Program-made: the position numbers and the translations under genes
Notes under the pieces: generated by a model
The model's database searches: none
Seen by the model: the letters and a program-made list of their open reading frames with translations, nothing else
Told to the model about the DNA's origin: nothing
Part shown: in pieces, positions 45,124 through 57,172 of the stretch
How positions within the stretch are numbered: position 1 is the stretch's first letter
Layout: every line of letters starts with the position of its first letter
NCBI RefSeq assembly: GCF_019511645.1
Contig: NZ_JAEUAX010000003.1
Location: 356,084-420,083 of the forward strand
Reading direction: 5' to 3'
Origin: Microbacterium ureisolvens
GTDB taxonomy: Bacteria > Actinomycetota > Actinomycetes > Actinomycetales > Microbacteriaceae
Length of the DNA: 64,000 nt

Positions 45124-47367
45124 GTGGACTACGGACACCCACTCGAATTCGGCGCCTTCATCACCCCTTCCGCCGCGAGCCCCGAGGCGCCGGTGCTGCT
45201 GTCGCAGGTGGCCGAGGCATCCGGTCTCGATCTCGTCACCTTCCAGGACCACCCGTATCAGCCGGCCTTCCTCGACACGTGGACGCTCATGTCGTTCGTC
45301 GCGGCGCGCACCGACACCATCCGCATCGCACCCAACGTGCTGAACGTGCCGCTGCGCCCGCCCGCCGTCGTGGCGCGCGCGGCGGCGAGCATCGACCTGC
45401 TGTCGGGCGGGCGCTTCGACCTCGGCCTCGGCGCCGGCGGTTTCTGGGACGCCATCGAGGCGATGGGCGGCACGCGGCTGACGCCCGGGCAGGCAGTCAC
45501 CGCGCTGGGCGAGGCGATCGACGTCATCCGAGAGCTGTGGCGCACCGACGAGCGCCGGGGCGTCTTCTCCGACGGGAAGTACCACGCGGTGCACGGCGCG
45601 AAGCGCGGGCCGCGGCCGGCGCACGACATCCCCATCCACATCGGCGCGTACAAGCCGCGCATGCTCGCGCTCACCGGGCGCAAGGGCGACGGGTGGCTGC
45701 CGTCCCTGGGCTACATGAAGCCCGGCGACCTCGCCCGGGGCAACGCCGCGATCGACGACGCCGCGGCGTCCGTCGGCCGCGACCCGCGCGAGATCCGGCG
45801 CCTGCTCAACATCGGGCAGCTCGCGGCCGACCCGAACGAGTTCGCCGAGCGCCTCGCCCGCCTCGCCCTCGAGGACGGCATCGGCACCTTCATCATCGCG
45901 GCCGACGACCCGAACCTGCTCCAGCGCTTCGGCGAAGACGTCGCGCCGGCCGCCCGCGCGCTCGTCGCCGCCGAGCGCGGCCGACAAGGCACGGCTGCAG
46001 CATCCGTCCGATCCGCCGCGGCGCTCGCCGCGCGGCGCGACGGCATCGCTTACGACGACGTGCCGGCGGGCCTTCGCGCGATCGAGCCTGGCGACTTCGA
46101 GTACGGCGACGTGCGTGCCACCTACATGCGCGGCGGACGCCCCGGCCTCGTGCTGCAGCCCTCGTCGGCCGAGCAGGTCGCCGAGGCGCTCGCGTTCGCG
46201 CGCCGGCATCCCGAGCTCCCGCTCGCGGTGCGCAGCGGCGGCCACGGCATCAGCGGCCGCTCGACGAACGACGGCGGCATCGTGATCGACCTCCGCCGCC
46301 TCGACGAGATCGAGGTGCTCGACGCCGACCGCCGGCTGGTTCGCATCGGCCCGGGCGCCCGCTGGGCGAAGGTCGCTGCGGCGCTGGGCGAGCACGGCTG
46401 GGCGCTGACCTCGGGCGACTACGGGGGAGTGGGCGTCGGCGGCCTGGCGACGGCGGGCGGCATCGGGCTGCTCGCCCGCGAGCACGGGCTCACCATCGAT
46501 CACCTGCGCGCCGCCGAGGTGGTGCTCGCCGACGGCTCGATCGTGCGGACGGATGCCTCGACCCACCCCGACCTCTTCTGGGCGATCCGCGGCGCCGGCG
46601 CCAATGTCGGCATCGTCACGGCCTTCGAGTTCGAGGTCGACGAGGTCGGCCAGGTGGGGTACGCGCAGCTCGCCTTCCAGGTCGATGACGTCGCGGAGTT
46701 CCTCGAGGGCTACGGCCGCATCGTCGAGGCGTCGCCGCGCGACCTCACGCTGTTCCTGCTCACGGGCGGACCCCGCCCCGGCCAGCCGCAGGTGGTCCAG
46801 CTCTACGGGATCGTCGACTCCGACGACCCGGAGACGATCATCGCGCGCCTGCAGCCGTTCGCCGAGCTCGCGCCGCTCGTCCAGCAGTCGGTGCAGCTCA
46901 CCACCTACCCGCAGATCATGGCGAGCGCCGACCTCGGCCCGCAGCACGGCGCGGGCGAGCCGCATTCGCGCTCGGGCCTCATCGAGCACGTCACGCCCGC
47001 CTTCGCGGAGGCGGTGGAACGGATGCTGCGATCCGGCGCTGTCCCGTTCTTCCAGCTCCGCGCGGTCGGCGCAGCGGTCGCCGATGTCGCGGAGGATGAG
47101 ACCGCGTACGCGCATCGGTCGGCGAACTTCTCGGTGGCGGCGCTCGGGTCGAACCCCGAACGGCTCGACGCCCAGTGGCGCACCCTCGACGACCACGTCG
47201 ACGGGATGTACCTGAGCTTCGACTCGTCCGAGCGGCCGGAGCGCATCGCCGAGGCGTTCCCGCCCGCGACGCTGGAGCGGCTCCGGCGCGTGAAGGCGGC
47301 GTACGACCCGACGTGCGTCTTCCGCGACAACTTCGCGATCGAGCCTGCGGAGTCCGACGCGGCCTGA
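45124..47367 (+). CDS. Fusion of LLM-class flavin/F420 oxidoreductase with FAD-linked (BBE-type) oxidase
   Basis: 747 residues. Residues 1-300 are a luciferase-like TIM barrel (FGAFITPSA, GLDLVTFQDHPYQPAF, LLSGGRFDLGLGAG). Residues 325-747 are a PCMH-type FAD oxidase with RSGGHGISG (His near 374, the usual covalent FAD site), GVGVGGLATAGGIGLL and the BBE ending YDPTCVFRDNFAI. The second covalent Cys of bicovalent enzymes is absent (GDYGGVGVGG). The two catalytic modules probably act in series or on a shared substrate, which is unknown. The GTG start at 45124 has little leader. Confidence 0.9.
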   Translation: MDYGHPLEFGAFITPSAASPEAPVLLSQVAEASGLDLVTFQDHPYQPAFLDTWTLMSFVAARTDTIRIAPNVLNVPLRPPAVVARAAASIDLLSGGRFDLGLGAGGFWDAIEAMGGTRLTPGQAVTALGEAIDVIRELWRTDERRGVFSDGKYHAVHGAKRGPRPAHDIPIHIGAYKPRMLALTGRKGDGWLPSLGYMKPGDLARGNAAIDDAAASVGRDPREIRRLLNIGQLAADPNEFAERLARLALEDGIGTFIIAADDPNLLQRFGEDVAPAARALVAAERGRQGTAAASVRSAAALAARRDGIAYDDVPAGLRAIEPGDFEYGDVRATYMRGGRPGLVLQPSSAEQVAEALAFARRHPELPLAVRSGGHGISGRSTNDGGIVIDLRRLDEIEVLDADRRLVRIGPGARWAKVAAALGEHGWALTSGDYGGVGVGGLATAGGIGLLAREHGLTIDHLRAAEVVLADGSIVRTDASTHPDLFWAIRGAGANVGIVTAFEFEVDEVGQVGYAQLAFQVDDVAEFLEGYGRIVEASPRDLTLFLLTGGPRPGQPQVVQLYGIVDSDDPETIIARLQPFAELAPLVQQSVQLTTYPQIMASADLGPQHGAGEPHSRSGLIEHVTPAFAEAVERMLRSGAVPFFQLRAVGAAVADVAEDETAYAHRSANFSVAALGSNPERLDAQWRTLDDHVDGMYLSFDSSERPERIAEAFPPATLERLRRVKAAYDPTCVFRDNFAIEPAESDAA

Positions 47368-47399
47368 GCCGCAGCATCCATCCCCCGCCTTGACGGGTT

Positions 47400-47462
47400 T
47401 GGGGCGCATGCCGTCCGTTCGGGGCGCACGTCGCCCGCCCCGAACGGTCGCGGTGCGCCCCA
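47400..47462. repeat. Two-part palindromic element between genes
   Basis: Outer arms TGGGGCGCA (47400-47408) and TGCGCCCCA (47454-47462) enclose inner arms CCGTTCGGGGCG (47415-47426) and CGCCCCGAACGG (47436-47447). It lies in the 168-base gap after the fusion oxidoreductase. It is REP-like and could also terminate transcription. Confidence 0.7.
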
Positions 47463-47535
47463 GACCCCGATGCGACACCGGATCGAGCAGGATTCAGGAA
47501 GCGCGGTGTCCGGGTTGCCGGGCATACTCGTGCGC

Positions 47536-49884
<2,349 letters not shown>

Positions 49885-50097
49885 CCGGTGCCCGGCGGCG
49901 GATGGGTGTTTGTCCCCATCGACCCGGTGTGACCAGGGGAATACGATCTCCCCAGTTGACACTCCCGGTCTCGTCGCGTCCGTGGTCGCGCGTTAGGCTG
50001 GGGTGTTCCCCCAGGTCTTCTGTGAGCTCGCGACGCCCCTCGCCGGGGTCCCACGCCACGACTAGACGCACGATGCCCGGAGGAGGCCGACGTCCCC

Positions 50098-53000
50098 ATG
50101 AGCTCATTCGCCTGGCTTCGTGCGCGCCCGCGCGCCCTCGCGTCGGCGGGAGCGGTGACCGCGGCCGCGGTCACGATCACGACCCTCGCGTTCGTCTACC
50201 AGGGGGTGCCCACGACGGAGGTCGACCTTCACGACGGCGGTGTGTGGGTCACGAAGCAGTCGAGCCTGCTCGTCGGTCACTTCAATCACGAGTCGCAGGT
50301 GCTCGACGGGGCCCTGCGCACCACGAGCGACGACTACGACATCCTCCAGTCGGGCAGCACCGTGCTCCTGGTCGATGACGCCGGGTCCTCGGTGAGCGTC
50401 GTCGACCCGGCGATGGTCGCGCTCTCGGGCGCGGCCGGCGTCCCGGCCGGCGCCGACGTGGCGCTCGGCGGCGACACCGTCGCGATCCTCGATCCCGCCT
50501 CGGGCGACCTGTGGGTCGTTCCGAGCGCCAGCGTCGGCTCGTTCCATATCGAGGGCACGGATGCGACCGCCAACGTCGGCAAGGGCGCGGATGTCGCGGT
50601 CGGCGTCGACGGCGTCGTCTACGCCGTCTCGCCGAAGTCCTCCGAACTCGTCACGATCCGCGTCGCTGCGGACGGCACTCCCGAGGAGCCGAGCCGCTCC
50701 AGCCTCCCCGGCGTCGGCGACGACGCGGAACTCTCGGTCACGGCAGTTGGCGACAAGCCGGCCGTGCTCGACACCACCACCGGCACCGTGATCGTCGACG
50801 GGCGCAGGGCGGAGGTCGACGGCGGACGCAGCGCGGTCCTGCAGCAGCCGTCCGCGGCATCCGATGCCGTCTCCCTCTCCACCGCGTCGGCGCTCGTGCG
50901 TGTGCCGTTCGACGGCTCGGAGCCCACGACGGTCGAGGCCGGAGCCGACGGCGCCCCCGCGGAGCCGGTGTGGCTCGAAGGCTGCGGCTACGCCGCGTGG
51001 ACGGGCTCGGGCCGGTTCGTGCGCGACTGCGCCGGCGACGCCGACGACCTCTCCGTCGACATCGACGGCATCGAGCCGACGTCGCTCTTGAAGTTCCGCG
51101 TCAACCGTGACGTCGTGGTGCTCAACGACGTCGTCGGCGGCGCCACGTGGATGGCCGCCGACGACCTGCAGCGCGTCGACAACTGGGATGAGATGACCCC
51201 TCCCGAGGGCGAGACCGAGGACGACGAGCAGACGACGGAGGAGACGACCGAGACGGTCCTGCCCGAACGCTCCGAGATCAACACCCCGCCCGACGCGAAC
51301 GACGACGACCTGGGCGTGCGCCCGGGCCGCACCACGATCCTCCCCATCCTCGACAACGACAGCGACCCCGACGGCGACCTGCTCACCACGCGCGTGGTCG
51401 ACGGCGGCCCGTCGATCGGCGAGATCCAGTCGATCGACAACGGCCGGGCGCTGCAGATCGCGGTCCCGGAGGACGCCGAGGGCTCGGCATCCTTCACCTA
51501 CGAGGTCTCCGACGGCCGCGGCGGCACCGACACCGCGAAGGTCTCGTTCTCGGTGCACGGCTGGGATGTCAACTCCCCGCCGAAGCAGAACCGCGTCACG
51601 ACGGTCGCCGTCGAGGCCGGCGGCACGATCACCTACAACGTGCTGCCCGACTGGATCGATCCCGACGGCGACGACGTGTTCCTCGGCTCCGTCCAGCCCG
51701 CCGAGGGCGACGAGGCGGACTACACCTCCGACGGCCGCATCACGTACCGGGCGGTCGGCGGCGCGCAGGGGCGCAAGGACGTCGAGATCACCGTCTCGGA
51801 CGGGTCCGACGTGACCGTCGGCACCGTGCGGTTCGACGTGCGCCCCGTCGGCTCGATCGACCCGGTCACGAACGCCGACTACATCGCCGTACGCACCGGA
51901 CAGACGGCCACGGTGTCGCCGCTCGCGAACGACGTCGGTGCAGGCCGCGAGCCGCTGCGCCTCGCCCGGGTCGATCCCGTGCCGGGTGCCGACATCGTCC
52001 CCGACTACGCGAACAAGACGTTCACGTTCCGCTCGGCGACGCCGGGAACCTATTACGTCCAGTACATGGTGGCGGCCGGCGCCGCAGGCGTCCCCGGTAT
52101 CGTGCGCGTCGACGTCCTCCCCGAGGGTGAGACCGATCTGCCTCCGGTCGCGGTGCGCGACGTCGCGCTGCTGCCCAGCGGCGGCCAGGTGCTCGTCAAC
52201 GTTCTCACCAACGACTCCGACCCCTCCGGCGGCATCCTCGTCGTGCAGTCCGTGACGGTGGAGCCCAACTCGGGCATCGCGGTGGCCGTGCTCAACCACG
52301 AGACCCTCCGCATCAGCGACCAGGCGGCGCTGTCCGAACAGGTGCGCATCTCGTACCGCATCTCGAACGGCTCGCAGTCGGCCGAGGGCGACGTCATCGT
52401 CATCCCGATCCCGGCTCCGGCGCAGCTGCGCCCGCCCGTCGCGAACGACGACCAGGTCGTGGTGCGCGCGGGCGACGTCGTGACCATCCCGGTGCTCGAC
52501 AACGACTACCACCCCAACGGCGACACGATCCACCTCGCGCCGGAGCTCGTGCCCCCGCTGATCGAGCCCGAGGACGGCGAGATCTTCGTCTCGCAGGACA
52601 CCGTGCGCTTCCGCGCCTCCGACGAACCGGGCACGGTCTATGCGACGTACGAGGCCGTCGACAGCACCGGACAGAAGGACGCCGGCTACATCACCATCCA
52701 GGTGCTGCCGGTCAACGCCGACACCAACGCCGCCCCGCGGCCGCGGGACATCACCGCTCGCGTGCTCGCCGGCAGCCGCGTCCGCATCGCGGTGCCACTG
52801 GACGGCATCGACTCCGACGGCGACTCCGTCGAGCTCGTGGGGCTCGCCTCCTCGCCCGGAAAGGGCCGGATCACCGAAACCGGACCCGACCACCTCGTCT
52901 ACGAGGCATTCGATGACACCGCGGGCGTCGACGCCTTCAGCTACCGGGTGCGGGACCGCCTCGGTGCCGAGGCGACGGCGACGATCCGTGTGGGCATCGC

Positions 53001-56000
53001 GCCGGCCGAGGGCGTGAACCAGGCGCCGTACGCCGTCAAGGACTCCGTCATCATGCGGCCGGGCCGCTCGGTCGCGGTCCCCGTGCTCGCCAACGACTCC
53101 GATCCCGACGGCGACGAGTTCGGCATCGTCAGGGACGGCCTGATCCTGCCCGACGTCGCCGGGCTCAAGGCGAAGGTCGACGGCAACCGTGTCGTCGTGA
53201 CCTCGCCCTCGCAGCCCGTCGAGACGTCGCTGCAGTACACGATCCGCGACGCGCGCGGCGCCGAGGCGAAGGCCGTGCTTCAGATCACCGTCGCAGAGGA
53301 CGTGCCGCTGCAGAAGCCGATCGCGCGTGACGACTACGTGCTCGCCGCCGACGTGGAGGACGGCGTGGTCGACCTCGAGGTGCTCGCGAACGACGAGGAC
53401 CCCGACGGCACCGTCGATGACCTCGAGCTCGAGGTCGCGGATGCGAACTCGCGCGTGCTCGCCGACGGCACGGTGCGCGTCACGCTCGGCGACACGGGCA
53501 GGCTGGTGACCTACACGATCACCGACCGCGACGGGAACGAGGCATCCGCCTTCATCCACGTCCCGTCCCTGTCGTCGCTGCCGCCTGCTCTCATCTCGAC
53601 CGAGCCGGTCGAGGTCAACAGCGGCGAGACGGTCGAGCTGGCGCTGTCGAAGTATGTGCGTGCCGCCGACGGCAGCAAGGTCGTCATCACGGAGGCTGCG
53701 AAGGTCACTGCGGCGCACCACGACGGCTCGTCGCTCGTGAAGGACCAGACCACGCTCGTCTACACGTCGGTCGCCGGCTACTTCGGCCCCGATGCCATCA
53801 CCTTCGAGGTGACGGACGGCACCGGCCCCGACGACCCCGAAGGCCGCAAGGCGACGCTGACCCTGCCGATCACCGTGCTGCCGCCCGAGAACCAGCAGCC
53901 GACCTTCGTGAACGGACAGATGGATGTCGCGCCCGGCGAGGACGCGACGACCCTCGACCTCGGCGGGCTCACGACCGACCCGGATCCCGAGGACGAGGGC
54001 GGCATCGAGTACCAGATCGTCGGCGGCTCGCCCGCAGGCATGGCGGCGGTGATCGAGGACGATGAGCTGCGCGTGAGCGCGGCCGCGGACACGAAGAAGG
54101 GCACCGCGGCGACGATCCGCCTTCGCATCACCGACGGCACCACGGAGCCGATCGAGGGCACCGTGAACGTCCGTGTCATCGCGTCGACCCGGGAGCTGCC
54201 GACCGCCAACGACGACATCGTCGATGAGGCGCACCAGGGCAAGACCGTGACCGTGCCGGTGCTCGCCAACGATGTGAACCCGTTCCCCGACGAGCCGCTC
54301 GAGGTCACCACCGCTCTGCTGGAGACCGGCCAGGGCGACGTCGTCGTGTCGGGCAGCGACGTGAAGGTCACCCCGGACGCCACGTTCTTCGGCACCATGA
54401 CCGTCCGCTACCGCGTGCAGGACGCCACCGGCGACCCCGACCGCGAGGTGGAGGGCCGCATCCGCCTGACCGTCCAGGGCAAGCCCGATGCGCCGGGCAC
54501 CCCGATCGTGTCGAGCGTCCAGGACCGCACGGTCGTGCTCTCGTGGACGCCGCCGGCGAACAACGGCGCCGAGATCGAGCGGTATCTCGTCTCGTCGACC
54601 GCGGGCGACTACGAGAAGGAGTGCTCGGCGACCACGTGCACGCTCGACGGGCTGACCAACAACGTCGAGTACAACTTCACGGTCGTCGCCGAGAACCGCG
54701 TCGGCCCGTCCGACCCGTCAGCGCCGTCCGAGACAGCGCGCCCCGACGCGCGCCCGGACACCCCGGCGGCACCGAGCCTGACGTTCGGCGATCGGAGCCT
54801 CAACGTCGCGTGGGTGACCCCGACGACCCCCGGCTCGCCGGTGGAGAAGTACACGCTCGAGATCTCGCCGGCGCCGCCGTCGGGCATCAGCCAGAAGACC
54901 GACGTGGTCGGCAACTCGATCGTGTGGGAGGGCCTCCAGAACGGCGTCGCCTACCAGGTGCGCGTGCAGGCGCACAATCGCGCGCCCGAGCCGTCGAGCT
55001 GGAGCACGTGGTCGGTGAGCGAGATCCCGGCGCGCGCGCCCGAGGCGCCGGGGGCGCCGACTACGGCTCGTCTGGAACCCGTCGGCTCGCAGGCGCAGAT
55101 TCGCGTCTCGTGGAACAGCCCCGCCGACAACGGCGACGCCATCTCGGGCTATCAGCTGGACGTGCTGCAGGGCTCGAGTGTCGTCCGAACCATTCCCGTG
55201 TCGGCGAGCGAGACCAGCCAGGCGGTCGTGGTGAACACATCCACCACGGATTACACGTTCCGTGTCCGCGCGCAGAACAAGGCCGGATGGGGCGCGTTCA
55301 GCCCGACCTCAGCGCCGCAGCGAGGGTTCACCGCACCAGGTGCGCCCACGGACGTGACCGCGCGCGAGGGCGACCGCTCGCTGACGGTGACCTACCAGCC
55401 GGGTCCCGCCAACGGTGCGAACCCGGGCGAGATCAGCTACCAGGCGTCGGTGAACAACGGCAACTGGCAGGCGCTGGCCGGGAACGGCGTGATCGGCGGG
55501 CTCTCGAACGGCACGACGTACTCCGTGCGCGTGCGTGCCGTGGCCACCGTCGCGGGTGCGACTGAGCCGGGAGCGGCATCTGCCGCATCGAACTCGGTCA
55601 TCCCGTACGGCCCGGTCAGGAACCCCTCCGTCAGCGCCACCGCCGACGGCACGAGCATCACCTACCGTTGGAGCCCGCCGTCCGAGAACGGCCGCGCTAT
55701 CACCCAGATGCAGATCCGCATCGACGGGGGGAGCTGGCAGAACGTCGCGAACACCGGCTCGCGCAGCAACAACTACGGCTACAGCGAGCGGCACACGATC
55801 GAAGCGCGGGCGCAGGACGCCGCGGGCCAGTGGAGTGCTGTCGTCTCTGACGCGGCGACCACCGTCGCGCCGCCGCAGCCCTCCGCGCAGACCGTCAAGG
55901 GCGCCTCCGGAAGCTGGGGCGACTGCGGGTCGGCCTCGTGCGCGTACATGGCGGTCACGGTGAAGAACTTCCCGGCCGGCAACTATCACCTGCGATGCAA

Positions 56001-56151
56001 CGACAGCTCCGGGTCGTGGGGCGGCGCCAGCGCTACGTGGGTCCCCGAGAACGGCACCGTCCGCGCCAACTGCTACTACGGCTTCCCAGGCAACCGCGTG
56101 TGGGTGACCATCGAGGGCTGGGGCAACGCCGACGCCATGACCTGGTACTAG
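50098..56151 (+). CDS. Giant membrane-anchored Ig-like / fibronectin-III repeat protein
   Basis: 2017 residues. A TM helix near 15-37 anchors it (ASAGAVTAAAVTITTLAF). Residues 40-370 are a beta-propeller-like region. About ten cadherin/tandem-95-type Ig repeats follow, with cores such as LDNDSDPDGD near 418, 518, 610, 703, 801, 903, 998, 1098 and 1390, and weaker ones near 1175 and 1280. Five FN3 domains start near 1461, 1555, 1651, 1746 and 1838. A last domain from about 1930 has four Cys (DCGSASC, LRCND, ANCYYG). It should form a long surface fibre. It heads an operon with MoxR, DUF58 and TgpA genes. Confidence 0.92.
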   Translation: MSSFAWLRARPRALASAGAVTAAAVTITTLAFVYQGVPTTEVDLHDGGVWVTKQSSLLVGHFNHESQVLDGALRTTSDDYDILQSGSTVLLVDDAGSSVSVVDPAMVALSGAAGVPAGADVALGGDTVAILDPASGDLWVVPSASVGSFHIEGTDATANVGKGADVAVGVDGVVYAVSPKSSELVTIRVAADGTPEEPSRSSLPGVGDDAELSVTAVGDKPAVLDTTTGTVIVDGRRAEVDGGRSAVLQQPSAASDAVSLSTASALVRVPFDGSEPTTVEAGADGAPAEPVWLEGCGYAAWTGSGRFVRDCAGDADDLSVDIDGIEPTSLLKFRVNRDVVVLNDVVGGATWMAADDLQRVDNWDEMTPPEGETEDDEQTTEETTETVLPERSEINTPPDANDDDLGVRPGRTTILPILDNDSDPDGDLLTTRVVDGGPSIGEIQSIDNGRALQIAVPEDAEGSASFTYEVSDGRGGTDTAKVSFSVHGWDVNSPPKQNRVTTVAVEAGGTITYNVLPDWIDPDGDDVFLGSVQPAEGDEADYTSDGRITYRAVGGAQGRKDVEITVSDGSDVTVGTVRFDVRPVGSIDPVTNADYIAVRTGQTATVSPLANDVGAGREPLRLARVDPVPGADIVPDYANKTFTFRSATPGTYYVQYMVAAGAAGVPGIVRVDVLPEGETDLPPVAVRDVALLPSGGQVLVNVLTNDSDPSGGILVVQSVTVEPNSGIAVAVLNHETLRISDQAALSEQVRISYRISNGSQSAEGDVIVIPIPAPAQLRPPVANDDQVVVRAGDVVTIPVLDNDYHPNGDTIHLAPELVPPLIEPEDGEIFVSQDTVRFRASDEPGTVYATYEAVDSTGQKDAGYITIQVLPVNADTNAAPRPRDITARVLAGSRVRIAVPLDGIDSDGDSVELVGLASSPGKGRITETGPDHLVYEAFDDTAGVDAFSYRVRDRLGAEATATIRVGIAPAEGVNQAPYAVKDSVIMRPGRSVAVPVLANDSDPDGDEFGIVRDGLILPDVAGLKAKVDGNRVVVTSPSQPVETSLQYTIRDARGAEAKAVLQITVAEDVPLQKPIARDDYVLAADVEDGVVDLEVLANDEDPDGTVDDLELEVADANSRVLADGTVRVTLGDTGRLVTYTITDRDGNEASAFIHVPSLSSLPPALISTEPVEVNSGETVELALSKYVRAADGSKVVITEAAKVTAAHHDGSSLVKDQTTLVYTSVAGYFGPDAITFEVTDGTGPDDPEGRKATLTLPITVLPPENQQPTFVNGQMDVAPGEDATTLDLGGLTTDPDPEDEGGIEYQIVGGSPAGMAAVIEDDELRVSAAADTKKGTAATIRLRITDGTTEPIEGTVNVRVIASTRELPTANDDIVDEAHQGKTVTVPVLANDVNPFPDEPLEVTTALLETGQGDVVVSGSDVKVTPDATFFGTMTVRYRVQDATGDPDREVEGRIRLTVQGKPDAPGTPIVSSVQDRTVVLSWTPPANNGAEIERYLVSSTAGDYEKECSATTCTLDGLTNNVEYNFTVVAENRVGPSDPSAPSETARPDARPDTPAAPSLTFGDRSLNVAWVTPTTPGSPVEKYTLEISPAPPSGISQKTDVVGNSIVWEGLQNGVAYQVRVQAHNRAPEPSSWSTWSVSEIPARAPEAPGAPTTARLEPVGSQAQIRVSWNSPADNGDAISGYQLDVLQGSSVVRTIPVSASETSQAVVVNTSTTDYTFRVRAQNKAGWGAFSPTSAPQRGFTAPGAPTDVTAREGDRSLTVTYQPGPANGANPGEISYQASVNNGNWQALAGNGVIGGLSNGTTYSVRVRAVATVAGATEPGAASAASNSVIPYGPVRNPSVSATADGTSITYRWSPPSENGRAITQMQIRIDGGSWQNVANTGSRSNNYGYSERHTIEARAQDAAGQWSAVVSDAATTVAPPQPSAQTVKGASGSWGDCGSASCAYMAVTVKNFPAGNYHLRCNDSSGSWGGASATWVPENGTVRANCYYGFPGNRVWVTIEGWGNADAMTWY

Positions 56152-56200
56152 CCCCGGTCGCGGCATCCTTCACGACACGAGACGAGAGATCGAGACGAAC

Positions 56201-57172
56201 ATGACGATGACCCCCGAACAGGCGGCCTGGTTCCAGGGCACCTTCGCGCGACTGGTCGACAACGTCGACCAGGCCCTCATGGGCAAGCGCGAGGTCGTGG
56301 GGCTGGTGCTCTCGGCGATGCTCGCCGAAGGACACGTGCTGCTGGAGGACGCGCCCGGCACGGGCAAGACGAGCCTCGCCAAGGCGCTCGCCGCCACCGT
56401 GCAGGGCACGTCGAGCCGCATCCAGTTCACGCCCGACCTGCTCCCATCCGACGTGACGGGCGTCACGATCTACGACCAGACCTCCCATCGCTTCGAGTTC
56501 CACCGCGGTCCGGTCTTCGCCTCGATCGTGCTCGCCGACGAGATCAACCGCGCCTCCCCGAAGACGCAGTCGGCGCTCCTCGAGGTCATGGAGGAGTCGC
56601 GCGTCACCGTCGACGGCGTCGCGCACGAGGTGGGGCGCCCGTTCCTGGTGATCGCGACGCAGAACCCGATCGAGCAGGCGGGCACCTACAAACTGCCCGA
56701 GGCGCAGCTCGACCGCTTCCTGGTGAAGACGTCGATCGGCTACCCCGACCTCGCGGTGGCCGAGCGCATCCTCGCGGGCGCCGCCGACCGCAACCCGTCG
56801 GCCCACCTGCCCGCCATCATCACGACGGGCGCCGTCGCCGACATGGCCGACCTCGCCGCAACCGTGCACGTCGACCCCGCCGTGCTGCGCTACATCGCGC
56901 AGCTCGCCGAAGCGACCCGCAACGACCCGGCCACGCGTCTGGGCGTCTCGGTGCGCGGCTCGCTCGCGATGATCCGTGTCGCCAAGGTCTACGCCGCGGC
57001 GCAGGGCCGCCACTTCGTGCTGCCCGACGACGTCAAGTCGCTCGTCTCCCCCGTGTGGACGCACCGCATCGTGCTCGACCCCGAGGCCGAGTTCGCCGGC
57101 ACGTCGGCCGAAGCCGTCATCGCACGCGTGCTCGAGTCGGTCGCCGCACCGCAGGCGAGGTCCGCGGCCTGA
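56201..57172 (+). CDS. MoxR-family AAA+ ATPase
   Basis: 323 residues. Walker A APGTGKTSLAK, Walker B LADEINRASPKTQSALLEVMEE and the sensor region FLVIATQNPIEQAGTYKLPEAQLDRF are the MoxR consensus. MoxR ATPases act as chaperones that assemble or activate metal- or envelope-associated complexes, typically with a DUF58 partner encoded next to them, as here. The stop overlaps the DUF58 start by one base. Upstream, 49 bases separate it from the giant repeat protein. Confidence 0.95.
   Translation: MTMTPEQAAWFQGTFARLVDNVDQALMGKREVVGLVLSAMLAEGHVLLEDAPGTGKTSLAKALAATVQGTSSRIQFTPDLLPSDVTGVTIYDQTSHRFEFHRGPVFASIVLADEINRASPKTQSALLEVMEESRVTVDGVAHEVGRPFLVIATQNPIEQAGTYKLPEAQLDRFLVKTSIGYPDLAVAERILAGAADRNPSAHLPAIITTGAVADMADLAATVHVDPAVLRYIAQLAEATRNDPATRLGVSVRGSLAMIRVAKVYAAAQGRHFVLPDDVKSLVSPVWTHRIVLDPEAEFAGTSAEAVIARVLESVAAPQARSAA

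Noticed and set aside
49956..49999. TTGACA with TAGGCT as promoter of the giant-protein operon
   Set aside because: The gap between the hexamers is 32 bases, far from the 16-18 needed. The promoter is probably in this gap, but I cannot place it.
50104..54234. A 1376-residue open frame on the minus strand opposite the giant repeat protein, and similar long ones at 18273-21575 and 43975-47478
   Set aside because: They are mirror frames of strongly coding plus-strand genes. GC-rich third positions remove stop codons on the opposite strand. Their products are Arg/Ala/Asp-rich with no motif.
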